A program made the position numbers and the translations under genes. This document shows, in pieces, positions 1-4,763 of a DNA stretch of 5,258 nucleotides. A model generated the notes under the pieces. It saw only the letters and a list, made by a program, of their open reading frames with translations, was not told the DNA's origin and did not search any database. Within the stretch, counting starts at the first letter, position 1, and each line of letters opens with the position of its first letter. This DNA is from Thermococcaceae archaeon (GTDB lineage Archaea; Methanobacteriota_B; Thermococci; Thermococcales; Thermococcaceae). The stretch is taken from contig JAMOPD010000416.1 in the NCBI GenBank assembly GCA_027064745.1, positions 1 through 5,258 on the forward strand. The letters run 5' to 3'.

Positions 1-282
1 AATGATCCAAACATGTTTAACATAGCTCACCTCTCCTATGGTTGCAATCCGGGAGCAAAGCTCACGGGCAACATACTGGAGGACGAAAGGGTATGGGGTG
101 CTGTCGAGTGGGGTTTAGGAAATCAGGCAGAGAGCTTTAAAGGAAAATTCGGGCCGGCAAAAAGCCATACGGATGGCATATGCCTCGCTCCTACAGTAAG
201 GGGAGATGGAAAGTATATCATAAAGAACGGGGAGTATGTGCACCCAAGACTCAGGGGTATTCAGAAAAAACTCCTTAAATAA
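1..282 (+). CDS. M29-like aminopeptidase (aminopeptidase T family), C-terminal part only
   Basis: This is the last 93 codons of a gene that begins before the window; the frame is open from base 1 to the TAA at 280-282. Seen: an HLSYG segment (residues 10-14 of the visible part), a GAVEWGLGN segment (about 33-41) and a KSHTDGI segment (54-60). In M29/COG2309 metallo-aminopeptidases a late G-x-V-H-x-x-x-G segment and a C-terminal H-x-D supply metal ligands. Here the HTD (H56, D58) fits the latter, while the usual His of the former is Glu (E36). Such enzymes remove N-terminal residues from peptides in the cytoplasm. The stop overlaps the upstream-most ATG of the nitroreductase frame, so the two are probably co-transcribed. 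The family call rests on these motifs and overall resemblance; most of the protein is outside the window. Confidence 0.7.
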   Translation, partial: NDPNMFNIAHLSYGCNPGAKLTGNILEDERVWGAVEWGLGNQAESFKGKFGPAKSHTDGICLAPTVRGDGKYIIKNGEYVHPRLRGIQKKLLK

Positions 283-287
283 TGCTT

Positions 288-292
288 GGAGG
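288..292 (+). promoter_or_regulatory. Ribosome binding site deciding a TTG start
   Basis: GGAGG lies 7 nt before TTG 300. A second purine run (GGGAGG, 291-296) is only 3 nt from the TTG. Both lie downstream of the alternative ATG at 282, so they cannot serve it. This argues that translation of the nitroreductase starts at TTG 300. Confidence 0.6.
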
Positions 293-299
293 GAGGTTT

Positions 300-827
300 T
301 TGGAGCTAATCACTGCCATTAAAGGCCGTAGGGCTGTTAGGAGGTTTCGGGAAGAACCTATATCATTGGAGCATTTAAAGAAGATTCTTGAGGCAGGAAT
401 CTGGGCGCCGAGTGGAAGTAACATTCAGGCATGGGAGTTCATTTTAGTCACAGATAAGGAGAACATTGAGAAGATTAAACTAATTTCACCAGGGCTTTTC
501 GACAATCCGCAGGCTTTAATTGTGCTCTGTATTAACAAGAAGAGAGCCGAAAAAGGCGGAAGACTCGGGGAGAACACAGCTTTAATGGACATCTCAATGG
601 CTGCACAGAATATGATGCTCCTTGCCTATTCACTTGGCATTGGTTCATGTCCAGTGGTTTCATTCAACAAAACAGCCATTAGAGAGCTTTTAAATATTCC
701 AGAGCATGTTGACCCTGTTTTGATTTTGAGCTTTGGTTATCCAAAATTCTGGCCTAAAGCCCCGAGAAGGAGACCTTTGAAAGAGGTGGTTCACGTTGAA
801 GAGTATGGAAAGCATTTTGAAGGATAA
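300..827 (+). CDS. Nitroreductase family protein (FMN-dependent NAD(P)H oxidoreductase)
   Basis: Predicted 175-aa flavoprotein of the nitroreductase superfamily, which bind FMN as homodimers and reduce nitro compounds, quinones or flavins with NAD(P)H; the real substrate cannot be told. Seen: N-terminal RRAVR FMN-phosphate motif (residues 10-14), APSGSNIQAWEF (36-47), the central MAAQNMMLLAYSLGIG helix (100-115) and the C-terminal GYP...PRRRPLKEVV (146-164). Length is typical of the short archaeal members. An in-frame ATG lies at 282, overlapping the stop of the aminopeptidase, but I chose TTG 300: GGAGG at 288-292 sits 7 nt before it, and the protein then starts MELITAIKGRRAVRRF, where this family normally starts. 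The gene is second in a probable operon and overlaps the next gene by 23 nt. Confidence 0.9.
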   Translation: MELITAIKGRRAVRRFREEPISLEHLKKILEAGIWAPSGSNIQAWEFILVTDKENIEKIKLISPGLFDNPQALIVLCINKKRAEKGGRLGENTALMDISMAAQNMMLLAYSLGIGSCPVVSFNKTAIRELLNIPEHVDPVLILSFGYPKFWPKAPRRRPLKEVVHVEEYGKHFEG

Positions 828-1098
828 GCATTTCCAGCTTTTGGCATTTTTAATAACCAGTGCTAGAGGCTGTGTTGATGAGCCGAAGCTATATGGGCCG
901 TTGAGGCTGCTTGACGCCGCTTCACGTTTAATTGACATTATGGAAGATGAGGGAAAGAGTAATGACGAGATTTTAAAACTCAAAGAGTTGATAGAAGAAA
1001 ACATCGACGTCCTAATGTATGATGAGGAAGAATTTATCAGACTCTTGGATGAGCTGGCAAAGCAGCTTGCAAAAATTATCAAGAATCAAAAAACTTAA
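805..1098 (+). CDS. Small conserved Thermococcales protein (DUF6092-like), function unknown
   Basis: Predicted 97-aa, mostly helical, charged cytoplasmic protein with no signal peptide or membrane segment. Seen: a hydrophobic N-terminal helix (HFQLLAFLITSARG, about 8-21), the conserved-looking segment DEPKLYGPLRLLDAASRLI (24-42), then an acidic helical C-terminal half ending in LAKQLAKIIKNQKT. The segment recalls proteins labelled DUF6092, but this is from memory and is not checked. Start: ATG 805 gives MESILKD; a TTG at 796 in the same frame would add three residues and neither has a strong SD. The start lies inside the nitroreductase gene (23-nt overlap), so translation is probably coupled. 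The overlap suggests a shared role with the flavoprotein, for example as a partner or accessory subunit, but nothing in the sequence shows the activity. Confidence 0.75.
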   Translation: MESILKDKHFQLLAFLITSARGCVDEPKLYGPLRLLDAASRLIDIMEDEGKSNDEILKLKELIEENIDVLMYDEEEFIRLLDELAKQLAKIIKNQKT

Positions 1099-1100
1099 GG
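1087..1100 (+). promoter_or_regulatory. Putative BRE/TATA promoter of the Lrp/AsnC gene
   Basis: CAAAAAACTTAAGG has an A-rich BRE-like part (1087-1093) followed by a TATA-like ACTTAAGG (1093-1100), overlapping the stop codon of the preceding gene. Counting about 25 nt from the box puts transcription start near 1121-1123, just before the GGTGAT ribosome binding site. The match to the box consensus is moderate, and read-through from the upstream genes remains possible. Confidence 0.4.
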
Positions 1101-1102
1101 TA

Positions 1103-1120
1103 ACTTTTCTCCTATCTTTT
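1103..1120 (+). terminator. Possible pyrimidine/T-rich terminator
   Basis: The stretch after the third gene is T-rich with two TTTT runs (about 1104-1107 and 1117-1120). Archaeal RNA polymerase commonly terminates at such oligo-T tracts without a hairpin. It would close the aminopeptidase-nitroreductase-small protein unit. Weak, since it also overlaps the expected leader of the next gene. Confidence 0.3.
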
Positions 1121-1136
1121 ATTAAGGTGATATACA

Positions 1137-1676
1137 TTGGTGAACAAAGAAGGAAAAAGCTGGAAGTGGAGCAAAGAGGATATTGCGTTCTGGAAGGAAA
1201 TGAGCAAAGGGGAACTGAGCGATCTGGACGTTAAAATTTATCTTGCACTCAGAGAAAATGGCAGACTTCCTGACACCGAACTTGCTAGGATAACAGGAGT
1301 TTCTGTTCCTACTGCAAGGAGGCACAGAATGAGCCTTCAGGAAAAGGGATATGTGCAAATCATGGCGCTTTTTATATTTGAGGAGTTTGGATTAGCCTCT
1401 GCAGATGTAATTCTAAAGTTCAAAGAGGATGTCCCGAAGGAGGAGATAGAGGAGTTCATAACAGAGGCGATAAACAACAAGAAAATATTTGAAATCGATG
1501 AGTATTTGGGAGAGTATGACATAGTTCTGAAGTTCTTTGATAAAGACTTTAAAGACCTCAAGAAAACCATTGATGATTTCCTTGAGGGTAGGAGTATAAT
1601 TCAGAAGAAGCTGATATTACCGGCTGTCTCAAGCCCGAAGCTCTTTACGAAGCGTATGAAATACAAGCATGTTTAA
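1137..1676 (+). CDS. Lrp/AsnC family transcriptional regulator
   Basis: Predicted 179-aa DNA-binding regulator. Seen: a charged N-terminal extension of about 26 residues with three Trp/Phe-type aromatics; a winged helix-turn-helix from LSDLDVKIYLALRENG (27-42) through TELARITGVSVPTARRHRMSLQEKG (47-71); then a RAM/AsnC ligand-binding domain (about 75-160) with the characteristic glycine turn LGEYDIVLKF (124-133). Family members form dimers and octamers and respond to amino acids or other small effectors. Usual Lrp proteins are about 150 aa, so the extension is notable. Start: GGTGAT at 1126-1131 lies 5 nt before TTG 1137; GTG 1140 is one codon later and cannot be excluded. It follows the nitroreductase unit by 38 nt and has its own promoter-like box. 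Targets are unknown; autoregulation and control of neighbours are usual for the family but not shown here. Confidence 0.9.
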   Translation: MVNKEGKSWKWSKEDIAFWKEMSKGELSDLDVKIYLALRENGRLPDTELARITGVSVPTARRHRMSLQEKGYVQIMALFIFEEFGLASADVILKFKEDVPKEEIEEFITEAINNKKIFEIDEYLGEYDIVLKFFDKDFKDLKKTIDDFLEGRSIIQKKLILPAVSSPKLFTKRMKYKHV

Positions 1677-1683
1677 AGAGTAT
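1665..1683 (+). repeat. 19-nt near-repeat, copy 1 (end of Lrp gene)
   Basis: The 19 nt AAGCATGTTTAAAGAGTAT match 1778-1796 at 17 of 19 positions. This copy covers the last codons and stop of the Lrp/AsnC gene; the other lies in the intergenic space about 110 nt on. Similarity fades but continues for about a dozen nt to the right (shared CAGCA at 1692-1696 and 1805-1809). The copies are in different codon phases, so shared protein sequence does not explain it. Confidence 0.5.
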
Positions 1684-1777
1684 CATTCTGCCAGCAAATT
1701 ATCAAACCACTGGATGCATATTCAATAAAGCAAGGTCTAATAATTATGATGAAGTATGGATTTTTGAAGAAATCACG

Positions 1778-1796
1778 AAGCATGTCTAAACAGTAT
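1778..1796 (+). repeat. 19-nt near-repeat, copy 2 (intergenic)
   Basis: AAGCATGTCTAAACAGTAT is the second copy of the repeat at 1665-1683. It contains the middle one of three GTCTAA words in this gap (1735-1740, 1784-1789, 1815-1820); the outer two share AAGGTCTAA. The gap 1677-1856 lies upstream of the stress-protein gene, so these could be operator sites or simply the remains of a small duplication. Confidence 0.45.
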
Positions 1797-1811
1797 TGTC
1801 CTAACAGCAGG

Positions 1812-1823
1812 AAGGTCTAAATA
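1812..1823 (+). promoter_or_regulatory. Putative promoter of the universal stress protein gene
   Basis: AAGGTCTAAATA combines a purine-rich BRE-like part with a TATA-like TCTAAATA (1816-1823). About 25 nt downstream gives a start near 1842-1846, right at the GGTGA ribosome binding site (1846-1850). The stronger-looking TATATATT at 1835-1842 is too close to the gene to drive a full-length transcript. Confidence 0.35.
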
Positions 1824-1856
1824 CTCCAATGCCGTATATATTAATGGTGAAGTTTG

Positions 1857-2693
1857 GTGTTTGAAAAAATTCTGTTTCCAACGGATTTTTCTGAAGTGTC
1901 TCTCTATGCTCTCAGGGAATGCATCCCGAAGCTCTTTGAGAAAGGTGCTAAAAAATTATACCTCCTCCATGTGGTTGATATCACGGCCACAGATATTCAA
2001 GCCATTGAGTTGGCGAAGATAGATGAGGAGGAAGTTAGGAAACTTGCTGAAGAGCTCAGGGCGAAGGGCATAGATGTTGAGCCTGTCGTCAAGCTTGGCA
2101 TCCCATCAATGGAGATTGAAGAGCTTGCCAGAGAGAAGAATATTGATCTTACGGTTATCCCGTCCAAGGGAGAGAATATATGGAGGCAGATGTTTCTGGG
2201 GAGCACAGCCTCAAACCTTGCGAGAACGACAAAAAAACCCGTCCTTCTGGTGAAGTGTGATATTATGGACGGCGAAGTACGATTTTCAGTACCTCCTGCG
2301 AGGTTATTCGAAAAACCGCTCATAGCTCTTGACTTCTCAAAATGCTCGGATAACATCATAAAGACGGTTAAAAAATTTGAAGAACTACCTGTGTCCGGGA
2401 TTCTCCTCCATTCTGTAGACTACGGGAGAGTGGATGAGCTTGAGGGGAACATAAAAAAGGCGAAGGACACGCTTGATAAATACTCCAAAATGTTGCCTTT
2501 TGAAGTAGAGAGGGAAATTATGATAGGCTTAGCATCTAAAGCCATTCTGGGAGTTTCCCTAACCAAGAACGCAACCTTGATCGTAATGGGGAAGAAGGGC
2601 AGAAATGTTTTAGCTGATCTGCTTCTCGGAAGCACAGCAGAGAGAGTTATCAGAGATTCAAAGCTACCAGTGCTCCTGGTGCCATGCGATTGA
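1857..2693 (+). CDS. Universal stress protein with two tandem Usp domains
   Basis: Predicted 278-aa cytoplasmic protein of the UspA superfamily, made of two complete Usp domains: residues 1-134 and 153-277. Seen: the N-terminal strand with the adenine-contacting Asp in each half (ILFPTDFS, D10; PLIALDFS, D159), and the ATP-binding loop G-x2-G-x9-G-S/T. The second domain has it intact (G245, G248, G258-S-T260). The first has Pro102 in place of the first Gly but keeps G105 and G115-S-T117. Such proteins bind ATP or another nucleotide and act in stress survival; the exact role here is unknown. Start: GGTGA at 1846-1850 is 6 nt from GTG 1857 and only 3 nt from the in-frame TTG 1854, so I chose GTG, giving MFEKILFPTD. 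It is a single gene, convergent with the DUF99 gene. Confidence 0.92.
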   Translation: MFEKILFPTDFSEVSLYALRECIPKLFEKGAKKLYLLHVVDITATDIQAIELAKIDEEEVRKLAEELRAKGIDVEPVVKLGIPSMEIEELAREKNIDLTVIPSKGENIWRQMFLGSTASNLARTTKKPVLLVKCDIMDGEVRFSVPPARLFEKPLIALDFSKCSDNIIKTVKKFEELPVSGILLHSVDYGRVDELEGNIKKAKDTLDKYSKMLPFEVEREIMIGLASKAILGVSLTKNATLIVMGKKGRNVLADLLLGSTAERVIRDSKLPVLLVPCD

Positions 2694-2705
2694 GAGAAGG
2701 AAATG

Positions 2706-2772
2706 ACAACCTCAGACTGGAACGGCTTCCACATCAAGATTCGGTAGCTACCCTGTTGCCATCATCGGTTGT
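2706..2772 (-). ncRNA. Candidate C/D box sRNA (2'-O-methylation guide)
   Basis: Read on the minus strand from 2772 to 2706. A 6-nt arm ACAACC (2772-2767) is perfectly complementary to GGTTGT (2711-2706), forming the terminal stem. Inside lie a C box AUGAUGG (2765-2759, one mismatch to RUGAUGA), D' CCGA (2744-2741, one mismatch to CUGA), C' UUGAUGU (2737-2731, core UGAUG) and a perfect D box CUGA (2715-2712) touching the stem. C to D is 54 nt, the size of archaeal C/D sRNAs; guides are 14 and 15 nt. From memory of Thermococcales 16S rRNA, the D guide CCGUUCCAGU can pair with GCUGGAACGG (nine Watson-Crick pairs and one G-U). A TATA-like box lies 25 nt upstream. It would work with L7Ae, Nop5 and fibrillarin. 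It sits in the gap between convergent genes. The weak D' and C' boxes keep the confidence moderate. Confidence 0.5.
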
Positions 2773-2792
2773 TTCTATCTTTAATCTTGGTC

Positions 2793-2801
2793 TTAAAAAG
2801 A
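2793..2801 (-). promoter_or_regulatory. TATA-like box before the candidate sRNA
   Basis: On the minus strand this reads TCTTTTTAA(G)-like, preceded by the purine-rich GAGGAA. Its centre is about 25 nt from base 2772, the predicted 5' end of the sRNA, which is the normal archaeal TATA-to-start distance. The same T5 run could instead be the terminator of the DUF99 gene. Confidence 0.35.
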
Positions 2802-2833
2802 TTCCTCACTGTCTTCATGGTTTCAGTTTTGGC

Positions 2834-2839
2834 TTTTTT
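2834..2839 (+). terminator. Oligo-T terminator for the stress protein gene
   Basis: A TTTTTT run about 140 nt after the universal stress protein stop, in the gap between two convergent genes. Archaeal transcription ends at such T-runs. It is the longest T-run on the plus strand in this gap. Confidence 0.4.
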
Positions 2840-2851
2840 AGCTTAAAATTC

Positions 2852-3433
2852 TCATTCTCTCTTGCTCTCTCCGGTCATTACTGCTGATGCTATCATATGT
2901 GCCAGTCTCAGGGGTTCGGGAATCAGAGATGATTTCTGGGTAATGTTTATTATCTCAACCGCCTGCTTGGGGGGTATGTTGATGGACTGATAGTAAAGCT
3001 TCCCCGGAATCATCTCAAATATCTCACCAGCTTTATCCAGCAGCTCAATCCTCTCACGCCAGTCTGGAAAATGCTTTTTCAGGGCTTCCCTCATTGCATT
3101 TAGGTCGGGTTTTTTTCGAATGACCACTATAACGGGCAGTCCAGTTTCCTCACTGAGCCGCTGCACGTCGACTATGTTGAATCCTGCATATGTAATGCCC
3201 TTCAACATTATGACCCTCAAGTCTTCAAATCTGGATGTAATTATCGAATCTATCATATTTTCTGTTGCATCCCAACCATCGACTGCAATCCACCTTGAGA
3301 GAACACCGACGACCTCCTGTGAGCCCTTCATGACAACCCCTATTAAGATCGTCTTCCCTCTCCCCTTGAATCTAAAGGTGCCGTCATCAAAGCCGACAAC
3401 CCTAATCTGATTTTTCACTTTCCTTATCATCAT
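2852..3433 (-). CDS. DUF99 (UPF0215) family protein, endonuclease V-like fold
   Basis: Predicted 193-aa protein of the archaeal DUF99 family, related in fold to endonuclease V and RNase H-type nucleases. Seen: [12 protein letters not shown] at the N-terminus (11-22, acidic pair D16-D17), [11 protein letters not shown] (51-61), the GITYAGFN segment (79-86), [11 protein letters not shown] (100-110) and a C-terminal [15 protein letters not shown] (171-185). These are the family's conserved blocks and the length is normal. From memory, pyrococcal members have been described with DNA nuclease activity; I could not check this, so a role in DNA repair is inference. Start: ATG 3433, with GAGG about 7 nt before it; a second ATG follows directly (MM). 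The ATGA overlaps the cutA stop by 4 nt, so the two genes are translated from one message. Confidence 0.92.
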   Translation of the reverse strand: MMIRKVKNQIRVVGFDDGTFRFKGRGKTILIGVVMKGSQEVVGVLSRWIAVDGWDATENMIDSIITSRFEDLRVIMLKGITYAGFNIVDVQRLSEETGLPVIVVIRKKPDLNAMREALKKHFPDWRERIELLDKAGEIFEMIPGKLYYQSINIPPKQAVEIINITQKSSLIPEPLRLAHMIASAVMTGESKRE

Positions 3434-3735
3434 CTGAGAACCTCTAAAAGCCAGTTTAGGTATTCAGCATTTACATTATCAACATCAATCCTGATTATCG
3501 CCGGCACCCTGTAGGGATGGAGTTCCTTGAGCCTCTCCCTAACAGATTTCCAGAGCTCAACTTTGGTCTTCAGAAGAGCACCAACTTCATTGCCCTCCTC
3601 TAGCCTGCCCTCCCACCAGTAGAAAGCCTTATGCTCTCTCAAGTTGGCGCAGGCAATTAGTTTTTCCTCTAGGAGCTTTTTTATGGTATCTTCAGCGCTC
3701 TTCCAGTCTGGAAATGTGGTATATACGATTATCAT
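3430..3735 (-). CDS. cutA: CutA, divalent-cation tolerance protein
   Basis: Predicted 101-aa CutA1, a small trimeric ferredoxin-like-fold protein linked in bacteria to copper and other divalent cation tolerance; pyrococcal CutA is known for extreme heat stability. Seen: [10 protein letters not shown] start, LIACANL with conserved Cys29, the aromatic FYWWEG (38-43), the E50 and LLKTK (64-68) blocks, and [12 protein letters not shown] (73-84), close to the family HPYEVPEI. The open frame runs further upstream to 3879, but ATG 3735 is right: GGTGGGG ends a few nt before it and the family begins at MIIVYTT; the extra 48 residues would run into the acylphosphatase gene on the other strand. First gene of a two-gene unit with DUF99. 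It is divergent from acylphosphatase and 72 nt away. Confidence 0.96.
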   Translation of the reverse strand: MIIVYTTFPDWKSAEDTIKKLLEEKLIACANLREHKAFYWWEGRLEEGNEVGALLKTKVELWKSVRERLKELHPYRVPAIIRIDVDNVNAEYLNWLLEVLR

Positions 3736-3762
3736 CTTCCCCACCAGTAGACCCTTCAAGGA

Positions 3763-3780
3763 TAAGCTTAAATTTATTAT
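3763..3780. promoter_or_regulatory. Shared divergent promoter core (cutA / acylphosphatase)
   Basis: The 72-nt gap between cutA and acylphosphatase holds one AT-rich core, TAAGCTTAAATTTATTAT, built from the palindromes AAGCTT and AAATTT. Read rightward, TTAAATTT (3769-3774 region) would start transcription near 3793-3798. Read leftward, ATTTAAGCTTA would start it near 3745, just before the cutA SD. Both spacings fit archaeal promoters, so the two TATA boxes probably overlap. Confidence 0.5.
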
Positions 3781-3797
3781 GTTGCAAAAAGTATAAT

Positions 3798-3803
3798 GGG
3801 AGG
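3798..3803 (+). promoter_or_regulatory. Ribosome binding site deciding the acylphosphatase start
   Basis: GGGAGG lies 4 nt before ATG 3808. It is inside the frame that would start at the earlier ATG 3796, which has no SD of its own. This supports ATG 3808. Confidence 0.65.
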
Positions 3804-3807
3804 AAGC

Positions 3808-4083
3808 ATGGAGGTAGTAAGGGCACACCTCATAATTCACGGAAGGGTTCAAGGGGTGGGCTTCAGGTGGAGCATGCAACGTGAAGCTAGGAAGCTTGGT
3901 GTGAATGGATGGGTAAGAAATTTACCGAATGGAAAGGTTGAAGCAGTCATTGAAGGGGAAAGAGAAAGGGTGGAAGCTTTAATTGGTTGGGCATATCAGG
4001 GCCCTCTCTTGGCCAGAGTTACTAAAGTTGAGGTAAGATGGGAAGAACCAAAAGGGGAAAAGGGCTTCAGGGTTGTCGGCTGA
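3808..4083 (+). CDS. acyP: Acylphosphatase
   Basis: Predicted 91-aa enzyme that hydrolyses acyl phosphates such as acetyl phosphate, carbamoyl phosphate or 1,3-bisphosphoglycerate to a carboxylate and phosphate (EC 3.6.1.7). Seen: the phosphate-binding loop [10 protein letters not shown] (11-20) with catalytic Arg20, and [17 protein letters not shown] (34-50) with catalytic Asn38; the C-terminus EKGFRVVG is typical. It strongly resembles the 91-aa pyrococcal enzyme, which also fixes the start at ATG 3808 rather than ATG 3796 (which would add MGGS). In thermophiles it may clear labile acyl phosphates; that is inference. It is single and divergent from cutA. Its stop lies 14 nt from the stop of the convergent ACT regulator. 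Confidence 0.96.
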   Translation: MEVVRAHLIIHGRVQGVGFRWSMQREARKLGVNGWVRNLPNGKVEAVIEGERERVEALIGWAYQGPLLARVTKVEVRWEEPKGEKGFRVVG

Positions 4084-4097
4084 CGTTAGGCTTCCAT

Positions 4098-4673
4098 TTA
4101 CTCGATAAGAACCCTTTTGGGGCAGTATTTAACCTCACAATATTTACATACGTATTTTTCCTTGTCTTTCTCGGGTGTATGTAGTATCAGTTTTTTAAAA
4201 CCTGGCAAATCTTTTATTTTGACGAATACCTCCCCAGGAAGAGTTCCGTCTATGAGTATGTATGCCTTGCTTTCCTCCTGTCTGAGGTTTCTGCTGAAAA
4301 ACTCCATAATTGGGACTCCATTTTTCCCTAATAGGTTTAACACATCTGAAAGAGTTTGAGTATAATGCTCTTTTTCAAGCTCAAGCTCTAAAACCTCCCA
4401 TCCCATTATTGGGGCAACATCTATCAGGCTTGGCAGAGGGTTGAGCCTCTCAAATATGAGCTTTAGGGGGTATGTTTTTTCGATGTAATCAATTGTGTGG
4501 TAGATTATCTTTCTATTAACCCCTATAACCCTAGAAAGCTCACTTATGGGTAGTTCAACATTCCTAAGGTATATTTTACCCTTCTTAACACTCAGTCCAT
4601 TTTCAAAGAGGAATTCTGCCACCTTCCTTCTGGCAGGGTAGTTCTTGAAGTATGCTTCCAGTATGAGCATCAT
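4098..4673 (-). CDS. ACT-domain predicted regulator of amino acid metabolism (COG2150 type)
   Basis: Predicted 191-aa cytoplasmic protein. Seen: an N-terminal region (1-40) leading to a helix-turn-helix LPISELSRVIGVNRKIIYHTI (41-61); an ACT-like domain (about 92-165) beginning GWEVLELELE and ending FVKIKDLPGFKKLILHT; and a C-terminal Cys cluster VCKYCEVKYC (C176, C179, C184) that could hold a metal or form disulfides. This HTH-plus-ACT layout matches archaeal proteins named predicted regulators of amino acid metabolism. ACT domains usually bind amino acids, so ligand-controlled DNA binding is inferred. Start: ATG 4673, followed directly by a second ATG; a perfect AGGAGGTG lies at 4688-4681. 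That SD is inside a small upstream ORF duplicating this gene's own start (4677-4763). Divergent from the PfkB kinase. Confidence 0.82.
   Translation of the reverse strand: MMLILEAYFKNYPARRKVAEFLFENGLSVKKGKIYLRNVELPISELSRVIGVNRKIIYHTIDYIEKTYPLKLIFERLNPLPSLIDVAPIMGWEVLELELEKEHYTQTLSDVLNLLGKNGVPIMEFFSRNLRQEESKAYILIDGTLPGEVFVKIKDLPGFKKLILHTPEKDKEKYVCKYCEVKYCPKRVLIE
4155..4169 (+). terminator. Possible T-rich terminator of acylphosphatase inside the convergent gene
   Basis: Only 14 nt separate the stops of acylphosphatase and the ACT regulator, so terminators must overlap the opposite genes. A T-rich run (TTTTT at 4155-4159, then more T/C to 4169) lies 72 nt past the acylphosphatase stop, and a TTTTTT at 4191-4196 is a backup. 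Position-based inference. Confidence 0.3.
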
Positions 4674-4699
4674 CCTTTACCACCTCCTTATATGGAATA
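4651..4699 (-). repeat. Duplicated gene start, downstream copy (regulator start)
   Basis: The first 23 coding nt and SD region of the ACT regulator are repeated exactly 90 nt upstream. Between 4651-4673 and 4741-4763, 21 of 23 positions match. The match continues with a one-nt gap through the SD (CACCTC then TTATA on the plus strand) to about 4699. Confidence 0.7.
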
Positions 4700-4763
4700 T
4701 GGATTCAATGCCATCTTGGTTAGTGGGACACCTTCTTTGATATACTTCCAGTATAAGCATCAT
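4677..4763 (-). CDS. Putative 28-aa leader ORF duplicating the regulator's N-terminus
   Basis: Minus-strand ORF from ATG 4763 to TAA 4679-4677. It has its own SD, GAGGTGA at 4776-4770, 6 nt before the ATG, and a good promoter puts transcription start only a few nt before that SD, so this is the first ORF on the message. The peptide begins MMLILEVY; the regulator begins MMLILEAY. A gapless alignment keeps Pro13, Glu20 and Phe23 as well (10 of the first 23 residues identical). It is in frame with the regulator, stops 3 nt before the regulator ATG, and its last codons AGG AGG TGG (Arg-Arg-Trp) are the regulator's SD. It may be a coupling or attenuating leader, or a decaying tandem duplication. 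Translation is not proven. Confidence 0.4.
   Translation of the reverse strand: MMLILEVYQRRCPTNQDGIESIFHIRRW

Noticed and set aside
690..1082. Minus-strand open frames opposite the nitroreductase, small protein and Lrp genes
   Set aside because: Ser/Phe-rich antisense shadows without SDs or recognisable motifs.
1746..1752. Exact C-box-like ATGATGA in the same gap
   Set aside because: No CTGA follows within about 80 nt and no terminal stem, so it is not a C/D box RNA.
1746..1820. 24-aa plus-strand ORF in the intergenic gap
   Set aside because: No good SD at proper spacing, no recognisable peptide, and it ends in the promoter region of the next gene.
1835..1842. TATATATT box just before the stress-protein gene
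   Set aside because: A start 25 nt downstream would fall inside the coding region after the start codon, so it cannot drive this gene as a whole.
2743..2752. Perfect palindrome GGTAGCTACC
   Set aside because: Single copy, no partner site and not near a promoter as an operator would be; it falls inside the sRNA candidate and is noted there.
2762..2818. 18-aa minus-strand mini-ORF (MKTVRNLFK...)
   Set aside because: No SD, no known match, and it overlaps the 5' part of the better-supported sRNA candidate.
2684..2887. 67-aa plus-strand ORF across the convergent gap
   Set aside because: It overlaps the end of the stress-protein gene and the DUF99 gene, has no SD, and looks like chance reading of a T-rich gap.
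3059..3714. 12-nt repeat CCAGTCTGGAAA at 3059-3070 and 3703-3714
   Set aside because: Both copies simply encode the tetrapeptide Phe-Pro-Asp-Trp with the same codons in DUF99 and CutA; probably coincidence.
3736..3879. N-terminal extension of the cutA frame (48 extra residues)
   Set aside because: It overlaps the acylphosphatase gene and promoter on the other strand, and CutA homologues begin at MIIVYTT, with an SD directly before ATG 3735.
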